64,000 nt of DNA. Source: Saprospirales bacterium. Its GTDB lineage: Bacteria > Bacteroidota > Bacteroidia > Chitinophagales > JADIYW01. How positions within the stretch are numbered: position 1 is the stretch's first letter; each line of letters begins with the position of its first letter. The stretch covers positions 62,001 to 126,000 of the forward strand of contig JADJSS010000004.1 of the NCBI GenBank assembly GCA_016711605.1, read 5' to 3'. Below, in pieces: positions 46,795 to 55,676 of the stretch. The notes beneath the pieces were generated by a model. The model did not search any database. It was not told the origin of the DNA and worked only from the letters and a program-made list of their open reading frames with translations. Position numbers and translations under genes: made by a program.

Positions 46795-48934
46795 TGAACC
46801 GAAGTCTAAAAGTAAAACAAAGAGATATTACGGATTGTGGAGCTGCATGTTTGGCTTCTGTTTCTATTTTTTATGGCTTACAATTAGCTGTCTCAAAGAT
46901 AAGACAAATTGCGTCGACAGATCAGAAAGGTACTAATGTATTGGGCTTGATAATGGCTGCAGAAAAATTAGGTTTTACAGCAAAAGGTGTAAAAGGAACA
47001 AAGGAAAGTTTATTTCAAATACCAAAACCATCCATCGCACATATTATTGTGAAAGAAACATTACATCATTACGTTGTTATCTACAGTAACCAATAAAAAA
47101 TAACTGTAATGAACCCTGGAATGGGAAATTTTGAAACCTATGCAATTGATGAATTCATTAAAATATGGACTGGTGTTTTACTTATATTAGTTCCAAATAA
47201 AATATTTAAAAAAAAGTAATGAAAAAATATCAATTTATAAACGATTTATTTATTTATTAAGACCTCATAAAACAGTTTTATTTGAGGCTGTGTTTGGTGC
47301 AATGTTATATACGATTTTAGGATTGACTTTATCTATTTATATTCAAAAAGTAATAGATAATGTATTAATAGAAGGAAATAGAAATCTTTTAAATTTATTA
47401 AGTATAGGCATGATTGTTATTCTATTTGTCCAATTAATTATTAACATTACGAAATCAATTTTTGTTTTGAAAACAGGACAAAAAATAGATGCGCAACTAA
47501 TAATGGGTTACTATAAACATTTATTTACGCTACCTCAGCAATTTTTTGATACCATGCGTGTTGGCGAAATAATATCGAGAATAAATGATGCTGTAAAAAT
47601 TAGAGTTTTTATTAATGATGTTCTAATAAATTTAATAGTTAATATTTTTATCATATTATTTTCCTATGTATTAATGTATGTTTACAATTCAATATTCACG
47701 ACTATTTGATTGGTTATCATACCAATTTATGTACTAATTTATATTATAACAAATCAATTAAATAAAAACACACAACGTATTGTTATGGAAAATAGTGCAG
47801 AATTAGAAAATCAATTGATAGAATCCATAAATTTATCTCATACCATAAAAAATTTTGGATTAGAAAAAATAACTAACTTTAATACAGAAATAAAATTCAT
47901 ACCTCTTTTAAAGTCTGTATTCCTATCCACAAATATATCTATCTATTCATCTTCTTTATTAGATTTTACAACTAAAATATTTACTGTAATAGTTGTTTGG
48001 ATTGGGGCGAATTATGTATTAGATAGAAATATAACGGCAGGTGAATTACTTTCATTCTATACATTAATGGGCTATTTAGCAACACCAATAATTAGTATTA
48101 TAGGGACGAATAAAACTATGCAAGATGCACTTATTGCTGCTGATAGATTATTTGAAATTATTGATTTAGACATTGAAGACAATAAAAATAAAATAAGTTT
48201 GACTAAAGAGGATATTGGTGATATTAATTTCCGTAACGTCTCTTTTAGTTATGGAAGCAGGACTACAGTTTTTAATAACTTAAGTTTGAATATAAAAAAG
48301 GGAGAAATTACTGCAATTATTGGTGAAAGCGGTTGTGGAAAGAGCACAATTGCGAGTCTATTACAAAATATTTATCCTATACAAGAAGGAAATATAAAAA
48401 TAGGAAACTTTGAAATAAATTCTATTAATAATGATTCGTTAAGAAATTTGGTAAGTATTGTTCCTCAGAAAATAGAATTATTTGCAACATCTATAATTGA
48501 AAACATTGCAGTTGGAGATTTTCATCCTAATATAAAAAAGATAATAGAGATATGCATTTCTTTAGGACTTCACGATTTCATACAAACGCTTCCTAATAAT
48601 TATCAAACATTAATAAGCGAAAACAGTGTTAATTTTTCTGGTGGACAACAACAAAAAATTGCCATTGCAAGAGCTATTTATAAAATCCAGAAATACTAAT
48701 TTTAGACGAATCTACATCTGCCCTAGATATAGAATCTGAGCAATATATTATCAACGTAATAAAAAAACTAAATAATGATAAGAAAACAATTATTATTATT
48801 GCCCATCGACTATCGACAATAAAAAATGCTGACAAAATTATAGTATTAGACAAAGGCGAAGTAAAGAAAGTGGCACACATAATGAACTATTAGCTATAGA
48901 AAATGGGTTCTATAAAAAATTATACAAGGTTTAA
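46794..48934 (+). CDS. C39-peptidase bacteriocin ABC exporter, frameshifted and with an in-frame TGA
   Basis: About 710 residues after repair. The N-terminal C39 protease has KQRDITDCGAACLASVSIFYG (catalytic Cys15) and HHYVVIY (His92). The third triad residue, usually Asp in a DP motif, is Asn here (VMNPGMG). Six-helix membrane domain from about 47280, then the ATPase: Walker A GESGCGKST, signature FSGGQQQKIAIARAI, Walker B LILDESTSALD, H-loop IIIIAHRLST. Such proteins cut the double-glycine leader and export the peptide. Frame breaks lie near 47095, 47215, 48685 and 48870; in addition an in-frame TGA stands at 47707-47709 between FTTI and LVIIPIYV. Confidence 0.82.
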
Positions 48935-49013
48935 CATAGTAATATAATGGTGAAACTTGACAGTAAAGTTAGAAGTAATAGTTTTTAGGAATACATAAAA
49001 CTTGTCATTTTTA
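48935..49013. other. End of the inserted cassette
   Basis: 79 bases between the exporter stop and the rseP 3' end. No ORF, no clear terminator, no immunity gene. Confidence 0.35.
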
Positions 49014-50427
49014 TTAAAATAGATTTTGGAAGAAATGAATTAAACTATTAAACCAATCGCTTTTTGCAACATCCAATCCATTTGTAAAAAGCAATAAACC
49101 TAAAATAAACAGCAATCCAAAATTTTGCAACACAGTTTGTATTTTTTCAGGAAATGGTTTTCCAACTATCATTTCGTAAATTAAAAATAACACATAACCA
49201 CCATCTAACATTGGTATTGGTAAAATATTCATGAATGCTAAAAAACAGAAATAGTTGCTGTTAAATACCAAAAGGATTGCCAATCAAATGTATCTGGAAA
49301 CATTTTTGCCATAGATGCAAAACCACCAACACTGTCTTTTAATTTTGGACCTTTTCGATCAAAAAGCATCTTTATACTTTTAAAATAATTACCTAAAGTA
49401 GTAAATGCTTTTGATGTTCCAGCTGGAATAGCACTTAAAATATTATAATCAATTTTTACTGTTTTAAAATATTTTTTATAATCAGAATCAGCATCAAAAC
49501 CCAGTTTTCCTTCTTTAGTTACTTCTGCGTCTAACCAAACTGGTTCACCTTTTCTATCAACTACTAATTTTATTTTTGTGCCTGCATATAAACTTAATTG
49601 ACTTATTAATTCATCAAAAAATGGAGTTGGAACACCGTTTACAGAAACAAATTTATCGCCTTTTTGTAAACCAGCTTTTTGTGCGTTTGAGCCTGTGGAA
49701 ACATCACCAACAATGGTATTTATTCTAGGTGAGATAATTGTTTGTTTTTTTAATTTTATCAGTTTAGACATAAAATCATCTTTCACTGCTAAATCTACTT
49801 TGTTGCCAGCTCTTTCTATGGTTAGTGTTTTAGCAGAATTTAGAATCATATCTTTCTGGAAACCTTCAAAAGAAGCAATTTCTTTTCCGTTGATAGATAA
49901 CAATTTATCACCATTTTGTAAACCTAAATCATACGCTAATGAATCTTCAATAGCAATCCACCGTTGGTTACGTTTTTCATAGGCAAAGTTTCTTCGCCAA
50001 ATTTCCATAACAAACCAGAAAAAATAACGATAGCTAACAACATATTCACTGTAACACCACCAATCATGATAATTAAGCGTTGCCATGGTTTTTTAGAACG
50101 AAATTCCCAAGGTTGCGGTTCGCTGTTTTTGAGCGTTTCTGCATCTTGCGTTTCATCAGCCATACCTGCAATTTGCACATAACCGCCAAATGGAAACCAG
50201 CCAATTCCGTATTCTGTATCGCCGATTTTCTTTTTAAATAAAGAGAAATTTCCAATGTTTGGAAATGGAAATAAGAAGTCAAAAAATAAATAGAATTTAT
50301 GAACTTTTGTACCGAATAGTTTTGCTGGAATGAAGTGACCTAATTCGTGTAAAACAACAAGTATAGATAAACTTAAAATGAATAAGATGGTTTTGGTTGC
50401 GGTTGCACCGATTGCGAATAGTAACAT
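49014..50427 (-). CDS. rseP: Site-2 metalloprotease RseP, two frameshifts
   Basis: About 450 residues after repair. The zinc site is in VVLHELGHFIPAKLFG (His27, Glu28, His31), followed by YGIGWFPFGGYVQIAGM; two PDZ-like regions (YDLGLQNGDKLLSINGKE and AQKAGLQKGDKFVSVNGV) and the conserved LAFMNILPIPMLDGGYVLF near the C-terminus. RseP cuts membrane anti-sigma factors and signal-peptide remnants within the inner membrane. Breaks: near 49970-49975 (restores NGGIAIEDSLAYDLG) and near 49240-49245 (TATISVILAFMNIL by comparison with the other copy). Its 3' half is duplicated at 44490-45162. Confidence 0.88.
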
Positions 50428-50596
50428 ATTTATTAGTTATAAGAATTTAGTTATTAGTGATAAGTTGAATAACGAACCGCAATATTACAAAAATCGTTCC
50501 GATAAGTGAAGTTATTAGTGAAATGTTAATAGTTAATTGGTTGATGCAATCAATTTTTACCTTACTTATTACTTATAACAAATAACTTATAACGAT
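50428..50596. repeat. Spacer of repeated TTATTAGT/TTATAAC words
   Basis: The spacer between dnaG and rseP is built mainly of TTATTAGTTATAAG, TTAGTTATTAGTGATAAG, AAGTTATTAGTG, TACTTATTACTTATAAC and AATAACTTATAACG words. No ORF. A different-word relative of the arrays at 19593, 30692 and 44335. Confidence 0.55.
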
Positions 50597-52546
50597 TTAA
50601 AACGGATGAATAACTGTAGAGATTTCTTTTGCTAATTTTTTGCGAGCTTCCATTAATTCCATTTTTTTTAGCAAAGCAGCCATCATTTCTTCGAATTGTC
50701 CGTTTTGTTCAGTAGTTTTTATTTTTTCATCTAAAATTTTTATCGCTTCCATCATTTTATAATAACGAAAACGCGTCATCACCGAAACTACATCAGTTTT
50801 ATAGGTTCTGTTGGCATCTTTTACTACAATTTCATGTCTGTCAAACCAGTTGGAACTCAATTCATACGGCGATGAAAGTAATTCCACCATCAAATCTTTA
50901 ACATCTTGTTCTTCAATATTTTGAACGTTCTTTAATTCAGAAAATGGCGTTTCATTTTGATAGGCATCGATATAATATTTTACCAATTTCTGAAACGATG
51001 GATGTTTAAATTCAATATCAACTAACTCAAAAATCACATATTCACCAACACTCAACTCTTCGGTCATATCCAACTCTGAATATTCAACCAAAATGCGCAA
51101 AATATCGCGTTCCTGATGAAATAAATGCGGTGATTTTGATTCCGTTGCTTTTTGTGGTTCGTTATCAATTTTTAGATTTTCATTTAAAACAGCAACATCA
51201 TCTTTGTCAAAATCTTTTAATTTTTTTAATTGTAGCGAACGAATTTTATTGGTTTCATTCACTAAAACTGCTTCTGTTACATCAACAATAGTTGCACATT
51301 CTTTGATGTATAATTCACGTTTGATATTATCGCTGATTAACGCAATACTTTCGACAATATCTTTAATGACAGCCGTTTTTTTAATTGGATCGTGTTTTAC
51401 TTCTTCAATGCCTTGCGATGCTTTTAACAAAATAAAATCTTTCTGATTTTTTTGGATGAACGCAATCGTTTCATCTGTTCCATATTTTTTTACAAACGAA
51501 TCCGGATCTTCGCTATCAGGCAGTAACACTACTTTTACGTTCAATCCTTGTTCCAACACGATATCCAAACCACGAAGCGCTGCTTTAATTCCAGCAGCAT
51601 CACCATCATACAAAATCACCATGTTTTCGGTGAAGCGTTTGATAAGCAATACTTGTTCTTTGGTTAATGCAGTTCCAGAGCTTGCCACCACATTTTTGAT
51701 GCCAGCTTGATGCAAAGAAATTACATCAGTATAACCTTCTACCAAATAGCAAACTTCTTCTTTTCGGATGTCGTTTTTTGCATGCGAAATACCATACAAT
51801 ACCTGACTTTTATGATAAACTTCAGTTTCAGATGTGTTGATGTATTTTGGATTATAAACACCAGTTTCTGCTTTGTTGGTCGTCAACATTCTACCACCAA
51901 ACGCAACTACTTTTCCGGAAACATTAAAGATCGGAAACATCACTCTGTCTCGGAAAAAATCGTAATGTTTGCCGTTTTTTTCTTTGATCAAACCAGCTTT
52001 TAGTAATATTTCTTCGCTGTAGCCATCTTTAGTGGCTTGCTTGTAAAAAGTATCAAAATTATTTGGCGAAAAACCTAATTGAAAGTTGTTTATGGTTTCA
52101 TCTAAAAAACCACGTTCTTTAAAATAAGTTAAACCAATGGCTTTGCCGTCGTCAGTTTCAATTAATTGATTTTGATAAAATTTTGCAGCATAATTGAGTG
52201 CAATTAATAAACTATCTTTTTCGTTTTGTACTTCTTTTTGTTCATTGGAAACCTGCGTTTCTTCAATTTCGATATTGTACTTATTCGCCAAAAAACGCAA
52301 CGCTTCTGGAAAGTTCATTTTCTCATGTTCCATGATAAAACCAACCGAGTCGCCGCCTTTTCCGCAGCCAAAACATTTGTAAATATTTTTATTTGGATTG
52401 ACAACAAATGATGGTGTTTTTTCTTGGTGAAAAGGACAATTTCCTTTATACAAACTACCAGCTCGCTTCAGATTCACAAAATCACCAACCACCTCATAAA
52501 TCTGAGCTGTGTCAATAATTTTTGCTATGGTGTCGCGTGTAATCAA
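50597..52546 (-). CDS. dnaG: DNA primase
   Basis: 649 residues. Zinc ribbon CPFHQEKTPSFVVNP...KCFGCGKGGD (CHC2 type), the RNA polymerase-like TOPRIM core CYLVEGYTDVISLHQAGI and VILYDGDAAGIKAALRG, and a helical C-terminal region for DnaB contact. Makes RNA primers at the replication fork. Full length without breaks. Start ATG at 52546 (MITRDTIAKIIDTAQI). Confidence 0.95.
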   Translation of the reverse strand: MITRDTIAKIIDTAQIYEVVGDFVNLKRAGSLYKGNCPFHQEKTPSFVVNPNKNIYKCFGCGKGGDSVGFIMEHEKMNFPEALRFLANKYNIEIEETQVSNEQKEVQNEKDSLLIALNYAAKFYQNQLIETDDGKAIGLTYFKERGFLDETINNFQLGFSPNNFDTFYKQATKDGYSEEILLKAGLIKEKNGKHYDFFRDRVMFPIFNVSGKVVAFGGRMLTTNKAETGVYNPKYINTSETEVYHKSQVLYGISHAKNDIRKEEVCYLVEGYTDVISLHQAGIKNVVASSGTALTKEQVLLIKRFTENMVILYDGDAAGIKAALRGLDIVLEQGLNVKVVLLPDSEDPDSFVKKYGTDETIAFIQKNQKDFILLKASQGIEEVKHDPIKKTAVIKDIVESIALISDNIKRELYIKECATIVDVTEAVLVNETNKIRSLQLKKLKDFDKDDVAVLNENLKIDNEPQKATESKSPHLFHQERDILRILVEYSELDMTEELSVGEYVIFELVDIEFKHPSFQKLVKYYIDAYQNETPFSELKNVQNIEEQDVKDLMVELLSSPYELSSNWFDRHEIVVKDANRTYKTDVVSVMTRFRYYKMMEAIKILDEKIKTTEQNGQFEEMMAALLKKMELMEARKKLAKEISTVIHPF

Positions 52547-52646
52547 GGTAGAATTTATAAAATCGGATGGTAAAGATACTGAATTATTGTATCACGATTC
52601 AGCAACTGATAAATGAAAAATAAGAAGATGGTAATTATTAAAGAAA

Positions 52647-53015
52647 TTATTTCCTAATTAACGTCAATGTTTCATCTTGACCGCTGCGATTCATGTCAAA
52701 TACCAAACTATCTTTAGTTAGTTTTTGAATTTTTACTTTAATTTCCAATTGACCTTCAGCAGTGGTGTATAAATTATTGTCGCGCAGAATGTAAGTTCCT
52801 TTTTCTTTGTCACCACCAAAATCAGAACTGTAACCACCATCAGGTTTAAAAGTAAAATGCACTTGTTTCGCATCATAATCTGATGAATTTCCGCCAACTA
52901 ACCATTCAGCACCATTCCAATCACCAATCAATAGTTTTTTTTCTTCACTATTAGAACAAGAAAATGTAATCAAAAATAACACACTTAAAATAACCGAGAT
53001 TTTAAAATTTTGCAT
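52647..53015 (-). CDS. Lipocalin-like lipoprotein
   Basis: 122 residues. Lipobox LITFSC (signal peptidase II cleavage before Cys20), then a small beta-rich domain with LLIGDWNGAEWLVGGNS and GTYILRDNNLYTTAEGQLEI, the pattern of lipocalin-like/DUF4488-type proteins in Bacteroidota. Probably outer-membrane anchored; ligand unknown. Stands alone between dnaG and groES, divergent from groES. Confidence 0.75.
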   Translation of the reverse strand: MQNFKISVILSVLFLITFSCSNSEEKKLLIGDWNGAEWLVGGNSSDYDAKQVHFTFKPDGGYSSDFGGDKEKGTYILRDNNLYTTAEGQLEIKVKIQKLTKDSLVFDMNRSGQDETLTLIRK

Positions 53016-53120
53016 AACATTCTTTTTATTTGGTTAAGATACAATTATTAGTAATAACTCTGAAATAATGACTTTATTTTGTTTGCTTTTCAATTATAAA
53101 CTGTCAAATTTTCCATTTTA

Positions 53121-53150
53121 TTGGAATGGCACGAAAATAGACTACTTTTG
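53121..53150 (+). promoter_or_regulatory. Promoter of groESL
   Basis: TTGG at 53121-53124 and TACTTTTG at 53143-53150, with exactly 19 bases between TTG and the -7 box, a textbook Bacteroidota promoter. The groES start is 37 bases downstream. No CIRCE inverted repeat was found, so HrcA control is not indicated here. Confidence 0.75.
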
Positions 53151-53187
53151 AACGAAATTACAAAACAAATAAAATCAACAAATAAGT

Positions 53188-53472
53188 ATGGCAAAGAGTA
53201 AAGTAAACATCCAACCGTTGTCTGACCGTGTTGTGATAAAAGCAGCAGAAGCAGAAACAAAAACAAAATCAGGCATTATCATTCCAGATTCAGCAAAAGA
53301 AAAACCACAAAAAGGTGAAGTAGTAGCAGTTGGTCCAGGAAAAGTAGACGAACCAACAACCGTTAAAGTTGGCGACACTGTTCTATACGGAAAATACAGT
53401 GGTACTGAAATCAGTATCGATGGAACAGATTACTTAATTATGAGAGAATCTGACATTTTGGCAATAGTTTAA
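53188..53472 (+). CDS. groES: Co-chaperonin GroES
   Basis: 94 residues. VNIQPLSDRVVIKAAEAETK, then GIIIPDSAKEKPQKGEVVAV, the mobile loop, and the final LIMRESDILAIV. The lid of the GroEL folding chamber. It stands 73 bases before the groEL start, with a palindrome between the two genes. Confidence 0.97.
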   Translation: MAKSKVNIQPLSDRVVIKAAEAETKTKSGIIIPDSAKEKPQKGEVVAVGPGKVDEPTTVKVGDTVLYGKYSGTEISIDGTDYLIMRESDILAIV

Positions 53473-53481
53473 TCAGTTGTC

Positions 53482-53502
53482 ATTCCGAACTTGTTTCGGA
53501 AT
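53482..53502. repeat. Palindromic element in groES-groEL spacer
   Basis: ATTCCGAA, CTTGT, TTCGGAAT: an 8-bp perfect inverted repeat with a 5-base loop, directly followed by CTATTCATTAATTC. The core resembles the palindrome inside hemCD (3568-3583) and the one at 55194-55227. Confidence 0.7.
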
Positions 53503-53545
53503 CTATTCATTAATTCAACAATTATATAATTCAAAAACTAAAAAA

Positions 53546-55183
53546 ATGAGCGCGAAACAAATAAGTTACAGCACAGAATCAAGAGATAAATTAAAAGCTG
53601 GTGTGGATGCATTAGCAAACGCAGTAAGAGTTACATTAGGTCCAAAAGGCAGAAATGTAATTATTGAGAAAAAATTTGGTGCACCACACATCACTAAAGA
53701 TGGTGTTACGGTAGCAAAAGAAATTGAATTAGAAGATCCATTTGAAAATATGGGCGCGCAATTAGTAAAAGATGTGGCTTCAAAAACAAATGATGTTGCT
53801 GGTGACGGAACAACAACAGCAACGGTTTTGGCTCAAGCTATCATCGGACCAGGTTTAAAATCAATTACAGCTGGTGCAAATCCAATGGATTTGAAACGTG
53901 GTATCGACAAAGCAGTGCATGCAGTTGTAGCTGAATTGAAAAACATTTCTGAGAAAGTAGGAAAGGACTTCTCTAAAATTAAACAAGTAGGTACAATTTC
54001 TGCAAACAACGACGAAGAAATCGGAACTTTTATTGCAAATGCAATGGAAAAAGTAGGAACGGAAGGCGTTATCACTGTAGAAGAAGCAAAAGGAACGGAA
54101 ACGTATGTTGATGTTGTAGAAGGTATGCAATTTGATCGTGGTTATATTTCTCCATATTTTGTTACCAATGCAGAAAGCATGGAAGTAGAAATGGAAAAAC
54201 CTTTTATCTTAATTTATGATAAAAAAGTTTCTTCAATGAAAGACTTATTACCAATCTTGGAAAAAGTAGTTCAAACTGGAAGAGCTTTATTAATCATTGC
54301 TGAAGATGTGGAAAGCGAAGCATTAGCAACATTGGTTGTCAATCGTTTACGTGGTTCATTAAAAATCGCTGCTGTAAAAGCACCAGGTTTTGGCGACAGA
54401 AGAAAAGCTATGTTAGAAGACATCGCAATCTTAACTAATGGTCAAGTAGTTTCTGATGAGTTAGGTTATAAATTGGAAGATACACAAATGGATCAGTTAG
54501 GAACTGCTGAAAAAGTAGTAATTGATAAAGACAATACAACTATTATCAACGGAACTGGTAAAAAAGCAGATATTCAAGCACGTGTAAACCAAATTAAAGC
54601 ACAAATTGAAACAACTACATCTGATTATGATAAAGAAAAATTACAAGAGCGTTTAGCTAAATTATCTGGTGGTGTTGCTGTATTATATGTTGGTGCTCCT
54701 TCAGAAGTGGAAATGAAAGAGAAAAAAGACCGTGTGGATGATGCATTACACGCAACTCGTGCTGCAGTTCAAGAAGGTATTGTGCCTGGTGGTGGTGTTG
54801 CTTTGATTCGTGCAAGTGTGGCTTTAGATAAATTAAAAGGCGCAAACGAAGACGAACAAACTGGTATCGAAATCATCAAAACTGCTTTAGAGTCACCATT
54901 GAGACAAATCTCAGAAAATGCTGGTGTTGAAGGTTCTATAGTCGTGTTTAACGTTAAAAACGGTAAAAAAGATTACGGTTATAACGCAAAAACAGAAGTA
55001 TACGAAAACCTATACAAAGCAGGTGTAATCGATCCAACTAAAGTAACACGTGTAGCATTGGAGAATGCAGCATCAATTGCTTCTATGATTTTAACAACAG
55101 AATGTGCTATTGTAGAAAAACCAAGCAAAGAAGCACCACAAATGGGTGGCGGAATGCCAGGCGGAATGGGTGGCATGATGTAA
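53546..55183 (+). CDS. groEL: Chaperonin GroEL
   Basis: 545 residues from ATG 53546 (MSAKQISYSTESRDKLKAGV), chosen instead of an upstream TTG at 53477 because it gives the standard N-terminus. VTLGPKGRNVIIEKKFGAPH, the ATP-site DGTTTATVLAQ, and the C-terminal GGMPGGMGGMM tail are typical. Essential 60-kDa chaperonin forming two seven-fold rings with GroES. No frame break. A palindrome and then a terminator follow. Confidence 0.97.
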   Translation: MSAKQISYSTESRDKLKAGVDALANAVRVTLGPKGRNVIIEKKFGAPHITKDGVTVAKEIELEDPFENMGAQLVKDVASKTNDVAGDGTTTATVLAQAIIGPGLKSITAGANPMDLKRGIDKAVHAVVAELKNISEKVGKDFSKIKQVGTISANNDEEIGTFIANAMEKVGTEGVITVEEAKGTETYVDVVEGMQFDRGYISPYFVTNAESMEVEMEKPFILIYDKKVSSMKDLLPILEKVVQTGRALLIIAEDVESEALATLVVNRLRGSLKIAAVKAPGFGDRRKAMLEDIAILTNGQVVSDELGYKLEDTQMDQLGTAEKVVIDKDNTTIINGTGKKADIQARVNQIKAQIETTTSDYDKEKLQERLAKLSGGVAVLYVGAPSEVEMKEKKDRVDDALHATRAAVQEGIVPGGGVALIRASVALDKLKGANEDEQTGIEIIKTALESPLRQISENAGVEGSIVVFNVKNGKKDYGYNAKTEVYENLYKAGVIDPTKVTRVALENAASIASMILTTECAIVEKPSKEAPQMGGGMPGGMGGMM

Positions 55184-55193
55184 TACATCTGTT

Positions 55194-55227
55194 ATTCTGT
55201 CCCGAAGTTTCGGGATTGTTTCAGAAT
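55194..55227. repeat. Nested palindromes after groEL
   Basis: Inner TCCCGAA/TTCGGGA (55200-55215, 2-base loop) enclosed by outer ATTCTG/CAGAAT (55194-55199 with 55222-55227). It begins 10 bases after the groEL stop, before the T-run terminator. Confidence 0.65.
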
Positions 55228-55251
55228 ATTATCAACTTAAATACAACATTA

Positions 55252-55289
55252 GAGTTCGGAACTTTTCAAAAGTTCCGAACTCTTTTTTT
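55252..55289 (+). terminator. Intrinsic terminator of groESL
   Basis: Stem GAGTTCGGAACTTTT / AAAAGTTCCGAACTC around one loop base, followed by a run of eight or so T. Confidence 0.85.
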
Positions 55290-55314
55290 ATTTGTTTTAA
55301 TGGTGAATTTATCA

Positions 55315-55455
55315 AGAAGTCAGCGTGAAGTATCGTGAAGCCGTCTTGAAGCGTCAAGAAGCAAGAAGCAAACATGAATCGTCAAGAAGCATGCGTGAAT
55401 CGTCAAGAAGCTAACATGAAGCGTCAAGAAGCAAGCGTGAAGTAGCAGGAAGACT
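55315..55455. repeat. Degenerate tandem GTCAAGAAGC/GCGTGAA array
   Basis: About 140 bases made of alternating words CGTCAAGAAGC, AAGCGTGAA, AACATGAA, GCATGCGTGAATC with a period near 18-20 bases. The reading frame on the minus strand gives a repeating FLTIHACFLTIHV-like run that is not a real gene. There are no unique spacers, so it is not a CRISPR. Confidence 0.6.
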
Positions 55456-55676
55456 CTTTGAAGTGCTTCAAAACAACATTTTGGTGTTATTTTGACCCAT
55501 TTATGTAAAAATCCGTATTTTCTCAAAAGTTTCGAGCTTTTTTGGTTTTAGTTAGTTTTTTGTTAAAATACTACCTAAATATTTTCCTTAAATTAACAAT
55601 CTGTTGTTTGATTTCCACAATACAAATTTTTACGCAAAATGTCCGTATCTTTCTAAGCTATAATTAATTCTATTTT
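55456..55676. other. Upstream region of surface protein gene
   Basis: About 220 AT-rich bases with no ORF. TCCGTATCTTTC near 55639-55650 resembles a -7 promoter region with the last base off consensus. The surface-protein start follows 26 bases later. Confidence 0.4.

Noticed and set aside
47707..47709. TGA read as tryptophan or selenocysteine
   Set aside because: Other genes here end with TGA in the expected place, there is no SECIS-like hairpin downstream, and the position is in a membrane helix region without a catalytic role.
53151..53187. CIRCE heat-shock operator before groES
   Set aside because: No 9-bp inverted repeat of the CIRCE type is present between the promoter and the start.
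55315..55455. CRISPR array
   Set aside because: The repeated words are short, degenerate and have no unique spacers of constant length; no cas genes are in the window.
55320..55526. A 68-residue minus-strand ORF with repeating FLTIH-like words
   Set aside because: It is a translation of the tandem array, has no sensible composition and no RBS context.
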